Shown here one piece after another: positions 22,108 through 29,661 of a DNA stretch of 30,088 nt. The stretch is from JBMNQS01 sp050944255 (GTDB lineage: Bacteria > Bacillota > Clostridia > Christensenellales > Maliibacteriaceae). The stretch lies in the NCBI GenBank assembly GCA_050944255.1, contig JBMNQS010000021.1, forward strand, positions 1-30,088. The letters run 5' to 3'. Made by a program: the position numbers and the translations under genes. Each line of letters opens with the position of its first letter. Position 1 is the first letter of the stretch. Below the pieces are notes generated by a model. That model searched no databases and was not told where the DNA came from. It saw nothing but the letters and a program-made list of their open reading frames with translations.

Positions 22108-23439
22108 ATGGAATTGATGGATAAGCTGACCGTGCTTGCCGACAGCGCCAAATACGACGCGGCGTGCACGTCCTCGGGCGTGGACCGGCCCGGCCGTAGG
22201 GGCGCGCTTGGCTCCGCCGTGGCGCCGGGATGCTGCCATAGCTTTTCCGCGGACGGCAGGTGCATCTCGCTTTTGAAAGTGCTGATGACCAATCATTGCA
22301 TCTACGACTGCAAGTACTGCGTGAACCGTCGTTCCAATGACGTGCGGCGCACGGCCTTCACGCCCAGGGAACTGGCCGATCTGACGATCCAGTTTTACCG
22401 GCGCAACTACATCGAGGGGCTCTTTTTGTCCAGCGGCGTGGCCGGGAGCCCGGACCATACGATGCAGCAGATGATCGATGCGCTGGAACTGCTGCGTGAC
22501 GGGTACGGTTTCCAGGGGTATATCCACGCCAAGACGATACCGGGCGCCTCTGCGGAATTGGTGTACCGGCTGGGGCTCCTGGCGGACCGGCTGAGCGTGA
22601 ACATAGAACTGCCCAGCGAGCAGAGCCTGAGGCTTCTGGCGCCCAATAAGACGAAGCGGGCGATCCTGGAGCCCATGCGGCAGATTGCCGACGGGCTGCA
22701 GCAAAGCGGCCGGGAGATGGTCCTGTATAAGCACGCGCCGCGCTTTGCCGCCGCCGGCCAGGCCACGCAGATGATCATCGGGGCCACGCCGGAAACCGAT
22801 TATAAGATACTGAAGCTGGCTGCCGGTCTCTACGACCGCTACGCTTTGAAGCGGGTGTTTTACTCGGCGTATATTCCCGTGGTGGAGGATTCGCTTCTGC
22901 CGGCGCTTCAGGCGCCGCCGCCGCTGCTTCGGGAGCACAGGCTGTATCAGGCGGATTTCCTGATGCGGCAGTATGCGTTTACGGCCGATGAGATACTCTG
23001 CGAAGAGGTGCCCAATTTCAACCCGTATATGGACCCTAAATGCAACTGGGCCATCCATAATATGGAGCGCTTTCCCGTGGATGTGAACCGGGCCCCTTTG
23101 AACGAGCTGCTGCGGGTGCCCGGCATCGGCCCCAGGAGCGCCAGAAGGATTATCGCGGCCCGGCGCACCGGCGCCCTGGGCATGACGGAGTTGAAAAAGA
23201 TCGGCGTGGTGCTCAAGCGCGCCCAGTACTTCATACTGACGAGGGACCGTCCGGCGGGCCTTCGGATGAACAGGCAGACCGCGGCGCGGGCACTGATGGA
23301 CCCGGCGAGCTTTTCCTACGGGTTGGAGCAACTGACGCTATTCACCGATACGGGACTTGCGCTGCCTGGCCCGGGGGACGTCAAATCCATTGAAGCGGCG
23401 AAAAAGGAGGCGGTATTATCAGTGGCGCAAAACCTTTAG
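22108..23439 (+). CDS. Putative DNA modification/repair radical SAM protein (TIGR03916-like)
   Basis: A 443-residue radical SAM enzyme. The 4Fe-4S motif C64-IYD-C68-KY-C71 is the standard CxxxCxxC. Extra cysteines near 20, 42, 43 and 52 are also notable. A C-terminal helix-hairpin-helix (about 328-352, VPGIGPRSARRIIAARR) suggests DNA binding. This layout, and the pairing with the next gene, matches the family annotated as probable DNA modification or repair, whose reaction is not established. I chose ATG at 22108, with TGGAG eight bases upstream; GTG at 22099 would add three residues. A LexA-type operator covers its promoter, so induction by DNA damage is expected. The 3' end overlaps the next gene by about 22 bp. 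Confidence 0.92.
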   Translation: MELMDKLTVLADSAKYDAACTSSGVDRPGRRGALGSAVAPGCCHSFSADGRCISLLKVLMTNHCIYDCKYCVNRRSNDVRRTAFTPRELADLTIQFYRRNYIEGLFLSSGVAGSPDHTMQQMIDALELLRDGYGFQGYIHAKTIPGASAELVYRLGLLADRLSVNIELPSEQSLRLLAPNKTKRAILEPMRQIADGLQQSGREMVLYKHAPRFAAAGQATQMIIGATPETDYKILKLAAGLYDRYALKRVFYSAYIPVVEDSLLPALQAPPPLLREHRLYQADFLMRQYAFTADEILCEEVPNFNPYMDPKCNWAIHNMERFPVDVNRAPLNELLRVPGIGPRSARRIIAARRTGALGMTELKKIGVVLKRAQYFILTRDRPAGLRMNRQTAARALMDPASFSYGLEQLTLFTDTGLALPGPGDVKSIEAAKKEAVLSVAQNL

Positions 23440-24191
23440 CGGCGCCGTCATCCGGCGAATACATCTACGACGGCAGCCTCAGCGGCTTTTATTGCTGCGT
23501 ATACCGGTGCGTTTACTCGGGACTGATGCCCGCCAGCATCGTGCCCGAAAGCCGCTGCCAGCCCGCTTTCTTTGCCCAGATGCGCATCGAAACGGACGAA
23601 AAGAGGGCCGGACGGGTACGCGATTCCATCTATGCCCGGATATCCCCTGCGGCGCTGGACCTTGTAGAGACGGTGTTTTTCAGCTGTATGCCCGACAAGG
23701 AGGCGGCGATGCTCCGCTTTCTCCTGAAGGCGTACCGACAGGGGCCCAAAGTGATGGATATGCTGGGCGATCCGGCGGTGGCGCCGCTTTTAAAGGCGGA
23801 AAAGCACCTTCTGGGAGAGCGGCAGCTGCTGCTGGGCTTCATACGCTTTTCGGACTATGACGGCAACCTGGCCGCCGCCATATCCCCGAAGAACTTTGTG
23901 CTGCCGTTTCTGGCGGATCACTTTATCCGCAGGTATTCCGGAGAGAACTTCATGATCTTCGACAAGGTGCACAAGGCGGCGCTGATCTACCAGGGCGGAC
24001 GGGCCGGCATCATTTCGGTGGAGCATATCGAGTTTCCAGAGGCCTCCGTCGCGGAACGGCAGTACCGCACGCTGTGGAAACGGTTCTACGACACCATCGG
24101 CATAGAGGCCCGATACAACCCCAAATGCCGCATGACCCATATGCCAAAACGCTACTGGGAGAACATGCTGGAGGTGAAGGACCTGCTTTAA
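23418..24191 (+). CDS. Probable DNA metabolism protein, partner of the radical SAM protein (TIGR03915-like), non-canonical start
   Basis: About 257 residues. The segment EYIYDGSLSGFYCCVYRCVY (around 14-33) and the ending NPKCRMTHMPKRYWENM are the two ends of the TIGR03915 family, which nearly always accompanies the radical SAM protein upstream. Its biochemical role is unknown; some homologues are joined to a uracil-DNA glycosylase-like domain, which is absent here. The family N terminus lies upstream of the first ATG (23526), and no ATG, GTG or TTG occurs in frame after the stop at 23391. AAAGGAGG (23403-23410) precedes ATT (23415) and ATC (23418), the likely starts; ATC has better spacing. 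A one-base sequencing error is the alternative. It is coupled to the preceding gene and shares its SOS control. Confidence 0.82.
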   Translation: MSGAKPLAAPSSGEYIYDGSLSGFYCCVYRCVYSGLMPASIVPESRCQPAFFAQMRIETDEKRAGRVRDSIYARISPAALDLVETVFFSCMPDKEAAMLRFLLKAYRQGPKVMDMLGDPAVAPLLKAEKHLLGERQLLLGFIRFSDYDGNLAAAISPKNFVLPFLADHFIRRYSGENFMIFDKVHKAALIYQGGRAGIISVEHIEFPEASVAERQYRTLWKRFYDTIGIEARYNPKCRMTHMPKRYWENMLEVKDLL

Positions 24192-24232
24192 AGTTTAAGA
24201 AAATCGAAAGAATAAGAATTTCCACTTATTTT

Positions 24233-24242
24233 GTGATAAAAT
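24233..24242 (+). promoter_or_regulatory. Possible extended -10 promoter for the amidase gene
   Basis: TGATAAAAT in an AT-rich stretch between the DNA metabolism and amidase genes. No good -35 is visible. Confidence 0.35.
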
Positions 24243-24318
24243 GCCTGCGGGATGATGCAGAACGGATACACCCGGGCGCTATGATGGGAGCAATCTACAA
24301 GGAAAGGAAGAAACTTCC

Positions 24319-25032
24319 ATGAAAAAGACGGCCCTACTTCTCCTGCCGTTTATCTTTGCAGGCATATTTTTATCCGGGTGTGCCAGCATCGGACAGATCG
24401 AAGCTCCCGGCGTGAATATCGCAGGCGATGGGATCGGGCGCATGGATGTGGCCGCGGCTGTCCAGGTCGTTGCCATTGACGCGGGACACTCCAATGAACC
24501 GGGGGACAAGCATACCGATCCCGCGTACGATCCTGCCATGACGCCCGAATGGGTATTGAACGACCGCATCGCCGCCCGGGTGGAGAAAATCCTTGAGGAC
24601 TACGACGTGAAGGTGGTGCGCACCGACGATGTCACCGGCGCCACCAACGTGCCGCTGGACGAGCGCTGCCGCATAGCGAATGAGGCCGGCGCCGACGTGT
24701 TTGTCAGCATCCATCACAATGCCGGCGGCGGTACGGGCATCGTGGTCTACAGGCATGAGCAGGCCGATGACCAAGACACCCGGGCGCTTCAGGATACGGT
24801 CTATGACGCGCTGATTGAAAAGACCGGCAATACCGGCAACCGCCGGACCCCGAAGGATACGGAGGACTTTTTAGTGCTCAGAAAGACCCGGATGCCCGCC
24901 GTTTTATGTGAAATGGGCTATATGGACCATCCGGTGGATACGCCTCTGATCCTCACGGAGGAATACGCCGAAAAGTGCGCCCAGGCGCTGGCCGAGGCGT
25001 TGGTTGCCTACGGAGGGCTCGAGAAGCGGTGA
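24319..25032 (+). CDS. N-acetylmuramoyl-L-alanine amidase, lipoprotein (Amidase_3)
   Basis: A 237-residue exported peptidoglycan hydrolase. The N-terminal signal ends in a lipobox LSGC with C21 as the lipidation site, so it is probably membrane-tethered. The Amidase_3 zinc ligands are H57 (IDAGH), E77 (in TPEWVLNDRI) and H132 (VSIHHNAGG), with the catalytic Glu E198 in CEMGY. The family cleaves the bond between MurNAc and L-Ala. There is no SPOR or SH3 wall-binding domain. AAGGAAAGGAAG precedes the ATG. The gene stands alone, ending before a bidirectional terminator. Confidence 0.93.
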   Translation: MKKTALLLLPFIFAGIFLSGCASIGQIEAPGVNIAGDGIGRMDVAAAVQVVAIDAGHSNEPGDKHTDPAYDPAMTPEWVLNDRIAARVEKILEDYDVKVVRTDDVTGATNVPLDERCRIANEAGADVFVSIHHNAGGGTGIVVYRHEQADDQDTRALQDTVYDALIEKTGNTGNRRTPKDTEDFLVLRKTRMPAVLCEMGYMDHPVDTPLILTEEYAEKCAQALAEALVAYGGLEKR

Positions 25033-25136
25033 GGCGTTTATCCGCAAGGCGCCGCCTGTGCGGTGGGGCCGGTTTGCATTGGATAAGGGTGCAAAGGCCG
25101 TTTATCTGCAGGCGCAGGACAGATTTTCCAATATAG

Positions 25137-25169
25137 AAAAAGCCGCCGGGCTGGGTCCCGGCGGTTTTT
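25137..25169. terminator. Bidirectional terminator between convergent genes
   Basis: CCGCCGGG (25143-25150) pairs perfectly with CCCGGCGG (25157-25164), with an A-run before and five T after. It can terminate the amidase gene on the plus strand and the RyR-AAA+ gene on the minus strand. Confidence 0.85.
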
Positions 25170-25207
25170 GATCATCCGTTTAAATATAGGCGCGGGAAGG
25201 CGAAAAA

Positions 25208-27589
25208 TCAGCCCTTGTAGTCGCTGCGCCGGTAGACGCGCAGGCCCACCCGGCTCATCAGCGCGATGGTGTCCCGTCCGGCGTCCTTGAATAACTGCTT
25301 GCCGCCTTCGGGCAGTTCGTCCCATTCCAGCAGATAGGGGGACGTCTTTTGCTCGACGCTGAAATCGGGTCCGTGTTTCCAGCCGTCGTCTTCCAGGCGG
25401 CCTTTCCACGCGGCGTGATGGGCTTTGCCCAGCTCCAGAATTTCGTAGGTCGTGAAGGAATCCACCGTCGGATAGCGGGTTTCGCCGGCGTCGTAGTAGC
25501 AGCCGATGCTCCTGAGGCACTCGCCCATCTGCGCCGCCTGCCCGATGAGCTGATGCTGCTGGGCCGGCGTAAGATTCTCCCATGGGGAAGGCGGCGCCTG
25601 GGCCAGCGGGCTGTCGTCCTGGCAGGCCTTTTCGTGCAGGACCCTGGCCAGGGGCATGGTGTAGCTTGAAAGGGACACGTCGCGAAGCACAAGGCGCATG
25701 AACGCCTCGGCGTTCACATGCAGGTTCAGTTGATCGAAAGAGGGGAGATCCGCCGCGTTCCAGCGCTTGCGCTCCCCGATACGGCTCATGTCCAAAATGG
25801 CCTGCATGCTCCTGGCGCCGTGACGGTATTCGGGTACCAGAAGCATGGCCCGAAGGACGTTTTCGTCGATGAAGGCGCCGTAGGCGTCCGCATCGTCCAG
25901 ACCGAAGCGGCGCTCCAGCATCGTGCACAGAAGCAGCGCCCGGCGCAGGATGTAATTCTGGTCCTGGGCGTCTCTGGGATTGGGGCCCAGAACATTGATG
26001 GTGCCTCGCAGGCGGCTGACAAAATCCGGGCCCTTTACGTCCTGGAAGGCCTTTTTCTGCTTCCAGTGATCCGAGCGCATGGGCAGAGTGAAATTCTCAA
26101 AGCTGACGGCGGTGGCCCCCGCGAACACGAAAATACAGTTGCCGATGGGATGCACCTGTGTGCCGTCCTTGAATACGCCGTCCTGCATGGGCATCAGAAA
26201 GCTCTTGAGCCAGCCCAGGTCGCGGCCGTCCTTGTCCGAATCGAACTCGTCGAAAAAGACCAGAGGCAATTTGCCCATCAGCGCCACGTCGCGAATCCGG
26301 TGGAAGGCATAGGTCAAGTCCTGATCCGAAGTGAACTGGGAGACGTTAAAGGCGATGTCCTGCACCACGCCGGGCAATAGATGCGTGGCGATGCGTGTGA
26401 CGCCGAATGTCTTGCCGCTGCCCGGCGCGCCGAATACGGCGATGGACAGGGGCTTTGTGGACTTGCTGGAGGCGTAGTGCAGGATCAGGTTCTTGATGTT
26501 CTGATACGCCTCGATCTCGCTGCGGTCAATGGTCACCAGGCTTCCCAGCTGCAGCCTGGGCAGGCCGCGCAGGTAATTGAAGCCGTAAAATACGGTGTTG
26601 AACGCCAGCGCCGCCGGCGTCTGGTCGTGGAAGCCGTCTGTGATGCACCAGTAGTTCGGATCGGAGCCCTCGGTGGGATCGGTGTCCGGCACCGAAAAGG
26701 TGCGCACCTTCATCTGGGCGATGAGGCTGTCGTTGAAGGTGATGCCCTGCCGCATCAGCTCGGGCAGGTAACCCACTCGAAGCAGCGACAGCGCCGCACG
26801 CATAATGATGTCGGCGGAAAGTTTCGCTTCGCCCTCCAGCACGCAGGCGAACTGCAGCGCCGTCTGGTAGACGATCATGGGCCAGGTGTCCGGAAGGAGC
26901 CCCACCGCCTGGTCCCGGGCGGTGCCCTCGGCGTTGCCGCTGGCCAGAATGATGCAGGCCTTGAGGCTGCCCGCCTCATTGCGGATATACACCGCCGCCT
27001 CCTCGGCGCAGGGGATCAGTATGTGCCCGGACAAGAGAAGATGCGACAGGTCATGATTGCTCCTGAACTGCCAGAGAAGATCGGTGGCGGTGCGCTCCCA
27101 GGAGATGCCCCGGGAGATCATGGCGCCGCTGCTTCGAAGAAGATCCGCGTCAACCAGAAGAAAACAGCGCCCGGACAGGGCCTTCATCTGATCGGACGAG
27201 GGAAGCCTCTTGTTGCTGGCCCACAGGACCAGGCCCGATTCGGGAACCTCGATATCGTCCCAGCCTTCGTCCCAGACCACGGCGGCATCCGCATCCTCGC
27301 AGGTGATGGTCATGGGATCGAAATCGCTGTAGCCGATGTGCCGGCTGACCAGGAAACGATCCTTCACCTCGTCCTTGGCCGGAGGATAGATGTTCAGCTC
27401 CATATATTCGGTTTTGCACTCATCGGGCAGCATATAGCGCTGCGAATCTTTATCGAGCATGGCGCCGATCTGCGCCGCGCCCGATCGAAGCGTGAACTGA
27501 TGGTATATATCTTCTCCGGAAGAGGGCCTCTCCCCATAGAAAAACGTTCGTTTCCAGCTGTGGCCGGCCACCGCCAGCGATTGACTCAT
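25208..27589 (-). CDS. AAA+ ATPase with N-terminal kinase-like region and C-terminal RyR domain
   Basis: A 793-residue protein with three parts. Residues 1-250 resemble the degenerate ribokinase/PfkB-like region often joined to prokaryotic RyR domains (LRSGAAQIGAML at 34-45; ISRGISWERTATDLLWQF at 158-175); this is a weak call. Residues about 350-610 form an AAA+ ATPase: Walker A GAPGSGKT (387-394), Walker B LVFFDE (443-448), candidate arginine fingers R526/R528 in FVSRLRG, and a sensor-2-like GARS (591-594). Residues about 713-780 match the RyR domain first seen in ryanodine receptors (HHAAWKGRLEDDGWKHGP, then LEWDELPEGGKQLF). Its function is unknown; RyR domains have been proposed as ligand sensors in nucleotide-linked signalling. 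GAGGAAAGG precedes the ATG. It is a single-gene unit with its own promoter. Confidence 0.8.
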   Translation of the reverse strand: MSQSLAVAGHSWKRTFFYGERPSSGEDIYHQFTLRSGAAQIGAMLDKDSQRYMLPDECKTEYMELNIYPPAKDEVKDRFLVSRHIGYSDFDPMTITCEDADAAVVWDEGWDDIEVPESGLVLWASNKRLPSSDQMKALSGRCFLLVDADLLRSSGAMISRGISWERTATDLLWQFRSNHDLSHLLLSGHILIPCAEEAAVYIRNEAGSLKACIILASGNAEGTARDQAVGLLPDTWPMIVYQTALQFACVLEGEAKLSADIIMRAALSLLRVGYLPELMRQGITFNDSLIAQMKVRTFSVPDTDPTEGSDPNYWCITDGFHDQTPAALAFNTVFYGFNYLRGLPRLQLGSLVTIDRSEIEAYQNIKNLILHYASSKSTKPLSIAVFGAPGSGKTFGVTRIATHLLPGVVQDIAFNVSQFTSDQDLTYAFHRIRDVALMGKLPLVFFDEFDSDKDGRDLGWLKSFLMPMQDGVFKDGTQVHPIGNCIFVFAGATAVSFENFTLPMRSDHWKQKKAFQDVKGPDFVSRLRGTINVLGPNPRDAQDQNYILRRALLLCTMLERRFGLDDADAYGAFIDENVLRAMLLVPEYRHGARSMQAILDMSRIGERKRWNAADLPSFDQLNLHVNAEAFMRLVLRDVSLSSYTMPLARVLHEKACQDDSPLAQAPPSPWENLTPAQQHQLIGQAAQMGECLRSIGCYYDAGETRYPTVDSFTTYEILELGKAHHAAWKGRLEDDGWKHGPDFSVEQKTSPYLLEWDELPEGGKQLFKDAGRDTIALMSRVGLRVYRRSDYKG

Positions 27590-27649
27590 AACCTTTCCTC
27601 CTATAGGATGATAAGAGATGGTGATGGAAATTCATGCCATCACAACTCA

Positions 27650-27678
27650 AGTATATCGTGATTCATCCGGCGGCGCAA
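27650..27678 (-). promoter_or_regulatory. Promoter of the RyR-AAA+ gene
   Basis: On the minus strand TTGCGC (27673-27678), a 17-bp spacer and TATACT (27650-27655). The leader to the ATG at 27589 is about 55 nt. Confidence 0.7.
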
Positions 27679-27795
27679 GCGAGCCGTTATCGGATATTGT
27701 GTGTCGAAACCGTGCATCTTAACGCAGAAAATCGACCGCTTACCGGCAAAGAACCTACCTGTAAGCCAAATCAGGTATCGCGCCGGCTGCAAGGC

Positions 27796-27804
27796 TGATA
27801 TAAT
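27796..27804 (+). promoter_or_regulatory. Extended -10 promoter for the LytTR-LiaF-like pair
   Basis: TGATATAAT gives TGn followed by a perfect TATAAT (27799-27804). The -35 region (TATCGC at 17 bp) is poor, which would fit activation by a regulator, possibly the LytTR protein itself. Confidence 0.6.
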
Positions 27805-27829
27805 GCCACCAGGGAAAGGAGGGAAGCTC

Positions 27830-28294
27830 GTGAAGATAAAAATAGAGGTCACGGACGATCTTGCCGAGGACGAAATCACCATCCGCTGCAAAACGGTGGA
27901 CGAAAATATCATGCGGCTGCACGACGCCATCCGCCAGCAGGCGCAAATGAGCCGCAAAATCGTCTTCTACAAGCAGAACCTGGAATGCTATTTTCCCATC
28001 GACGAGGTGCTCTTCTTCGAGACGGATGCGCAGCGGGTGTTCGCCCACACCGTGAGCGACAGCTATCGCATACGCCTTCGCCTCTATGAGCTGGAGGAAA
28101 TGCTCCCCAAACAGTTTGTGCGGGCGGCAAAGTCCACCATCGTCAATACGTCCAAAATTTTTGCCATCACAAGCGACCTGACCGCCTCCAGATTGATACG
28201 GTTTTCCGGCACGCACAAACAGGTGTACGTGTCAAGACACTACTACAGGGCCCTCAGGGACCGGCTGACTGAAAGGAGCACTCATAATGAATAA
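27830..28294 (+). CDS. LytTR family DNA-binding regulator (no receiver domain)
   Basis: A 154-residue regulator. A short beta-rich N-terminal part (KIKIEVTDDLAEDEITIRC) is followed by a LytTR domain (about 55-150): FYKQNLECYFPIDEVLFFET, RIRLRLYELEEMLP, FVRAAKSTIVNTSKIF and the ending VYVSRHYYRALRDRL. No receiver domain is present, so it is probably controlled by protein contact rather than phosphorylation. It starts at GTG, six bases after AAAGGAGGG; the upstream in-frame sequence lies before the promoter. It overlaps the membrane protein gene by 8 bp, so the two are translated together. It is a paralogue in architecture of the LytTR gene at 7114. Confidence 0.92.
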   Translation: MKIKIEVTDDLAEDEITIRCKTVDENIMRLHDAIRQQAQMSRKIVFYKQNLECYFPIDEVLFFETDAQRVFAHTVSDSYRIRLRLYELEEMLPKQFVRAAKSTIVNTSKIFAITSDLTASRLIRFSGTHKQVYVSRHYYRALRDRLTERSTHNE

Positions 28295-29027
28295 CAAAAA
28301 TTGGTTTTGGGGCGTGTACCTGATACTGGCGGCGGCGCTTTTGATTGCCTCGCAGTTCGTATCCTTTGCCGCCATCGGCTTTTGGAGCATCGTGGCCACC
28401 ATATTGCTGGTCGCCATGATCATCCAGAGCCTCATCCGCAGGCATTACCCGTTCGTGCTTGTGCCTGCGGCCATACTCTACGTGATTTACCAAAAACCCC
28501 TTGGCCTGGCCTACGTTTCGCCCTGGATGCTCATCACGGCGGCGGTGCTGGCCGCCATCGGCCTTTCGCTGATCTTCAGAAAGCATCCGGAGCACTTCTT
28601 CTGCTCGCATACCAAAGGGCATAGCCACGGAGCCTGCGAACATTACGCCGTCAGCGAAGCGGGCGAAAGCCAGGGCAATCAGGACGACAACAACCCTTAT
28701 GCAAAGGTGCGTTTCGGCTCGGTGAGCCGCTACCTTCATTCCACAAACCTGACCGCGGGCCACTTTGCCGTCAGCTTTGGCGCCATCGAAGTCTTTATGG
28801 AGGAAGCCCAGATCGATCCCGCCGGCGCGCAGATTTTCCTGGAGTGCAGCTTCGGCGCCATCACACTGTATGTCCCCAAGCACTGGAATGTGGTGGACCG
28901 CACCAACAAGGCCTTCGGCGGCGTGGAGATCGATACGAGGATACACCGCCCGGCCGAAGGCGCGGCGCCCACGCTGGTGCTGACCGGCAACGTCAACTTT
29001 GGCGGCGTGGAGGTCCGGTACGTCTGA
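28287..29027 (+). CDS. LiaF-like membrane protein
   Basis: A 246-residue protein. Four short hydrophobic helices occupy the first 97 residues (about 7-24, 27-46, 56-68 and 77-96), as in the LiaI/LiaF-type transmembrane module. A His/Cys-rich stretch (FFCSHTKGHSHGACEH) follows, then a soluble beta-rich C-terminal domain (about 135-246) with the repeated pattern SFGAIEVF, SFGAITLY, AFGGVEID and NFGGVEVRY, typical of the LiaF C-terminal (DUF2154) fold. LiaF proteins restrain cell-envelope stress sensors. Here the partner is a LytTR regulator instead of a histidine kinase, so a direct regulator-membrane link is inferred from the 8-bp gene overlap. The His/Cys cluster might bind metal. Confidence 0.87.
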   Translation: MNNKNWFWGVYLILAAALLIASQFVSFAAIGFWSIVATILLVAMIIQSLIRRHYPFVLVPAAILYVIYQKPLGLAYVSPWMLITAAVLAAIGLSLIFRKHPEHFFCSHTKGHSHGACEHYAVSEAGESQGNQDDNNPYAKVRFGSVSRYLHSTNLTAGHFAVSFGAIEVFMEEAQIDPAGAQIFLECSFGAITLYVPKHWNVVDRTNKAFGGVEIDTRIHRPAEGAAPTLVLTGNVNFGGVEVRYV

Positions 29028-29056
29028 ACCGCTGAAAATTCCGCGAAGCCATAAAG

Positions 29057-29100
29057 AAGCCATAAATCCGTCATCTTCAGGGCGGATTTATGGCTTTATC
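29057..29100. terminator. Perfect 14-bp hairpin between convergent genes
   Basis: AAGCCATAAATCCG (29057-29070) pairs perfectly with CGGATTTATGGCTT (29083-29096) around a 12-nt loop. The plus strand ends TTTATCC and the minus strand TTCTTTATGG, so the U-tracts are weak. It probably ends the LiaF-like unit and the converging thioesterase unit. Part of the left arm (AAGCCATAAA) is also present as a direct repeat at 29046. Confidence 0.6.
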
Positions 29101-29198
29101 CGGGGTGTTTTGCAACGGCGCCATCATCAATAAGGCTGCCGGCCTGCACTATCTGGCCTGCGGATATACCGGGGCGAGCGCCGTCGGGCAAGAGGGGA

Positions 29199-29618
29199 CT
29201 ATCCGCTCAGGGTGCCGGCAAATAAATCATAAAGCCGGGGCAGGGTCCGCTTTAAATTGACGGGGCGGCCCTGACGGCCCATGTAGCAGTGCCCGCTTTC
29301 GCCGACGGTTCTCAATTGGCCCGTCTCGCTGTCCTCGATGCGGTACGCAACCGTCATGCGCGCAGGCGTCATGGCGGTGATGCGGCTGTAAATCTTTACC
29401 GTCTCGCCGTAGCGGATCATGGATTTATACTCGGCTGATACGGACAGCACAGCGAAGCTGACGCTCGCATCCTCGGCATTTTTATAGGTGAAGCCAAGCT
29501 GCTCCATGAAGTCGGTTCTGGCCTCCTCAAACCACCGGATGTAGTTGGCGTGGTGGATGATGCCCATCTGGTCGGTTTCATAGTACTGTGTTTTGCGGAT
29601 ATAAGGCTTGATTTCCAT
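29199..29618 (-). CDS. Hotdog-fold acyl-CoA thioesterase (YbgC/4HBT type)
   Basis: A 139-residue single-domain thioesterase. The active-site region ETDQMGIIHHANYIRWFEEA (about 14-33) holds the catalytic Asp (D16) and is the standard 4HBT/YbgC signature; FMEQLGF and the VKIYSRI strand follow. Such enzymes hydrolyse short-chain or aromatic acyl-CoAs; the substrate here is unknown. The ATG is preceded by AAAGGA on the minus strand. It lies 43 bp downstream of a GNAT gene in the same direction and is probably co-transcribed with it. Confidence 0.93.
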   Translation of the reverse strand: MEIKPYIRKTQYYETDQMGIIHHANYIRWFEEARTDFMEQLGFTYKNAEDASVSFAVLSVSAEYKSMIRYGETVKIYSRITAMTPARMTVAYRIEDSETGQLRTVGESGHCYMGRQGRPVNLKRTLPRLYDLFAGTLSG

Positions 29619-29661
29619 ACTCGTCCTTTCAGCATCCGATGGGGCAGGGGGCGCTATCGCT

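Noticed and set aside
22054..23331. A 425-codon open frame on the minus strand
   Set aside because: It is antisense to the radical SAM gene with its CxxxCxxC motif, lacks a good ribosome binding site, and its sequence is Arg/His/Gln-rich shadow translation.
26381..27661. A 426-codon open frame on the plus strand
   Set aside because: It is antisense to the RyR-AAA+ gene, whose Walker motifs and RyR domain are on the minus strand; the plus frame shows only low-complexity sequence.
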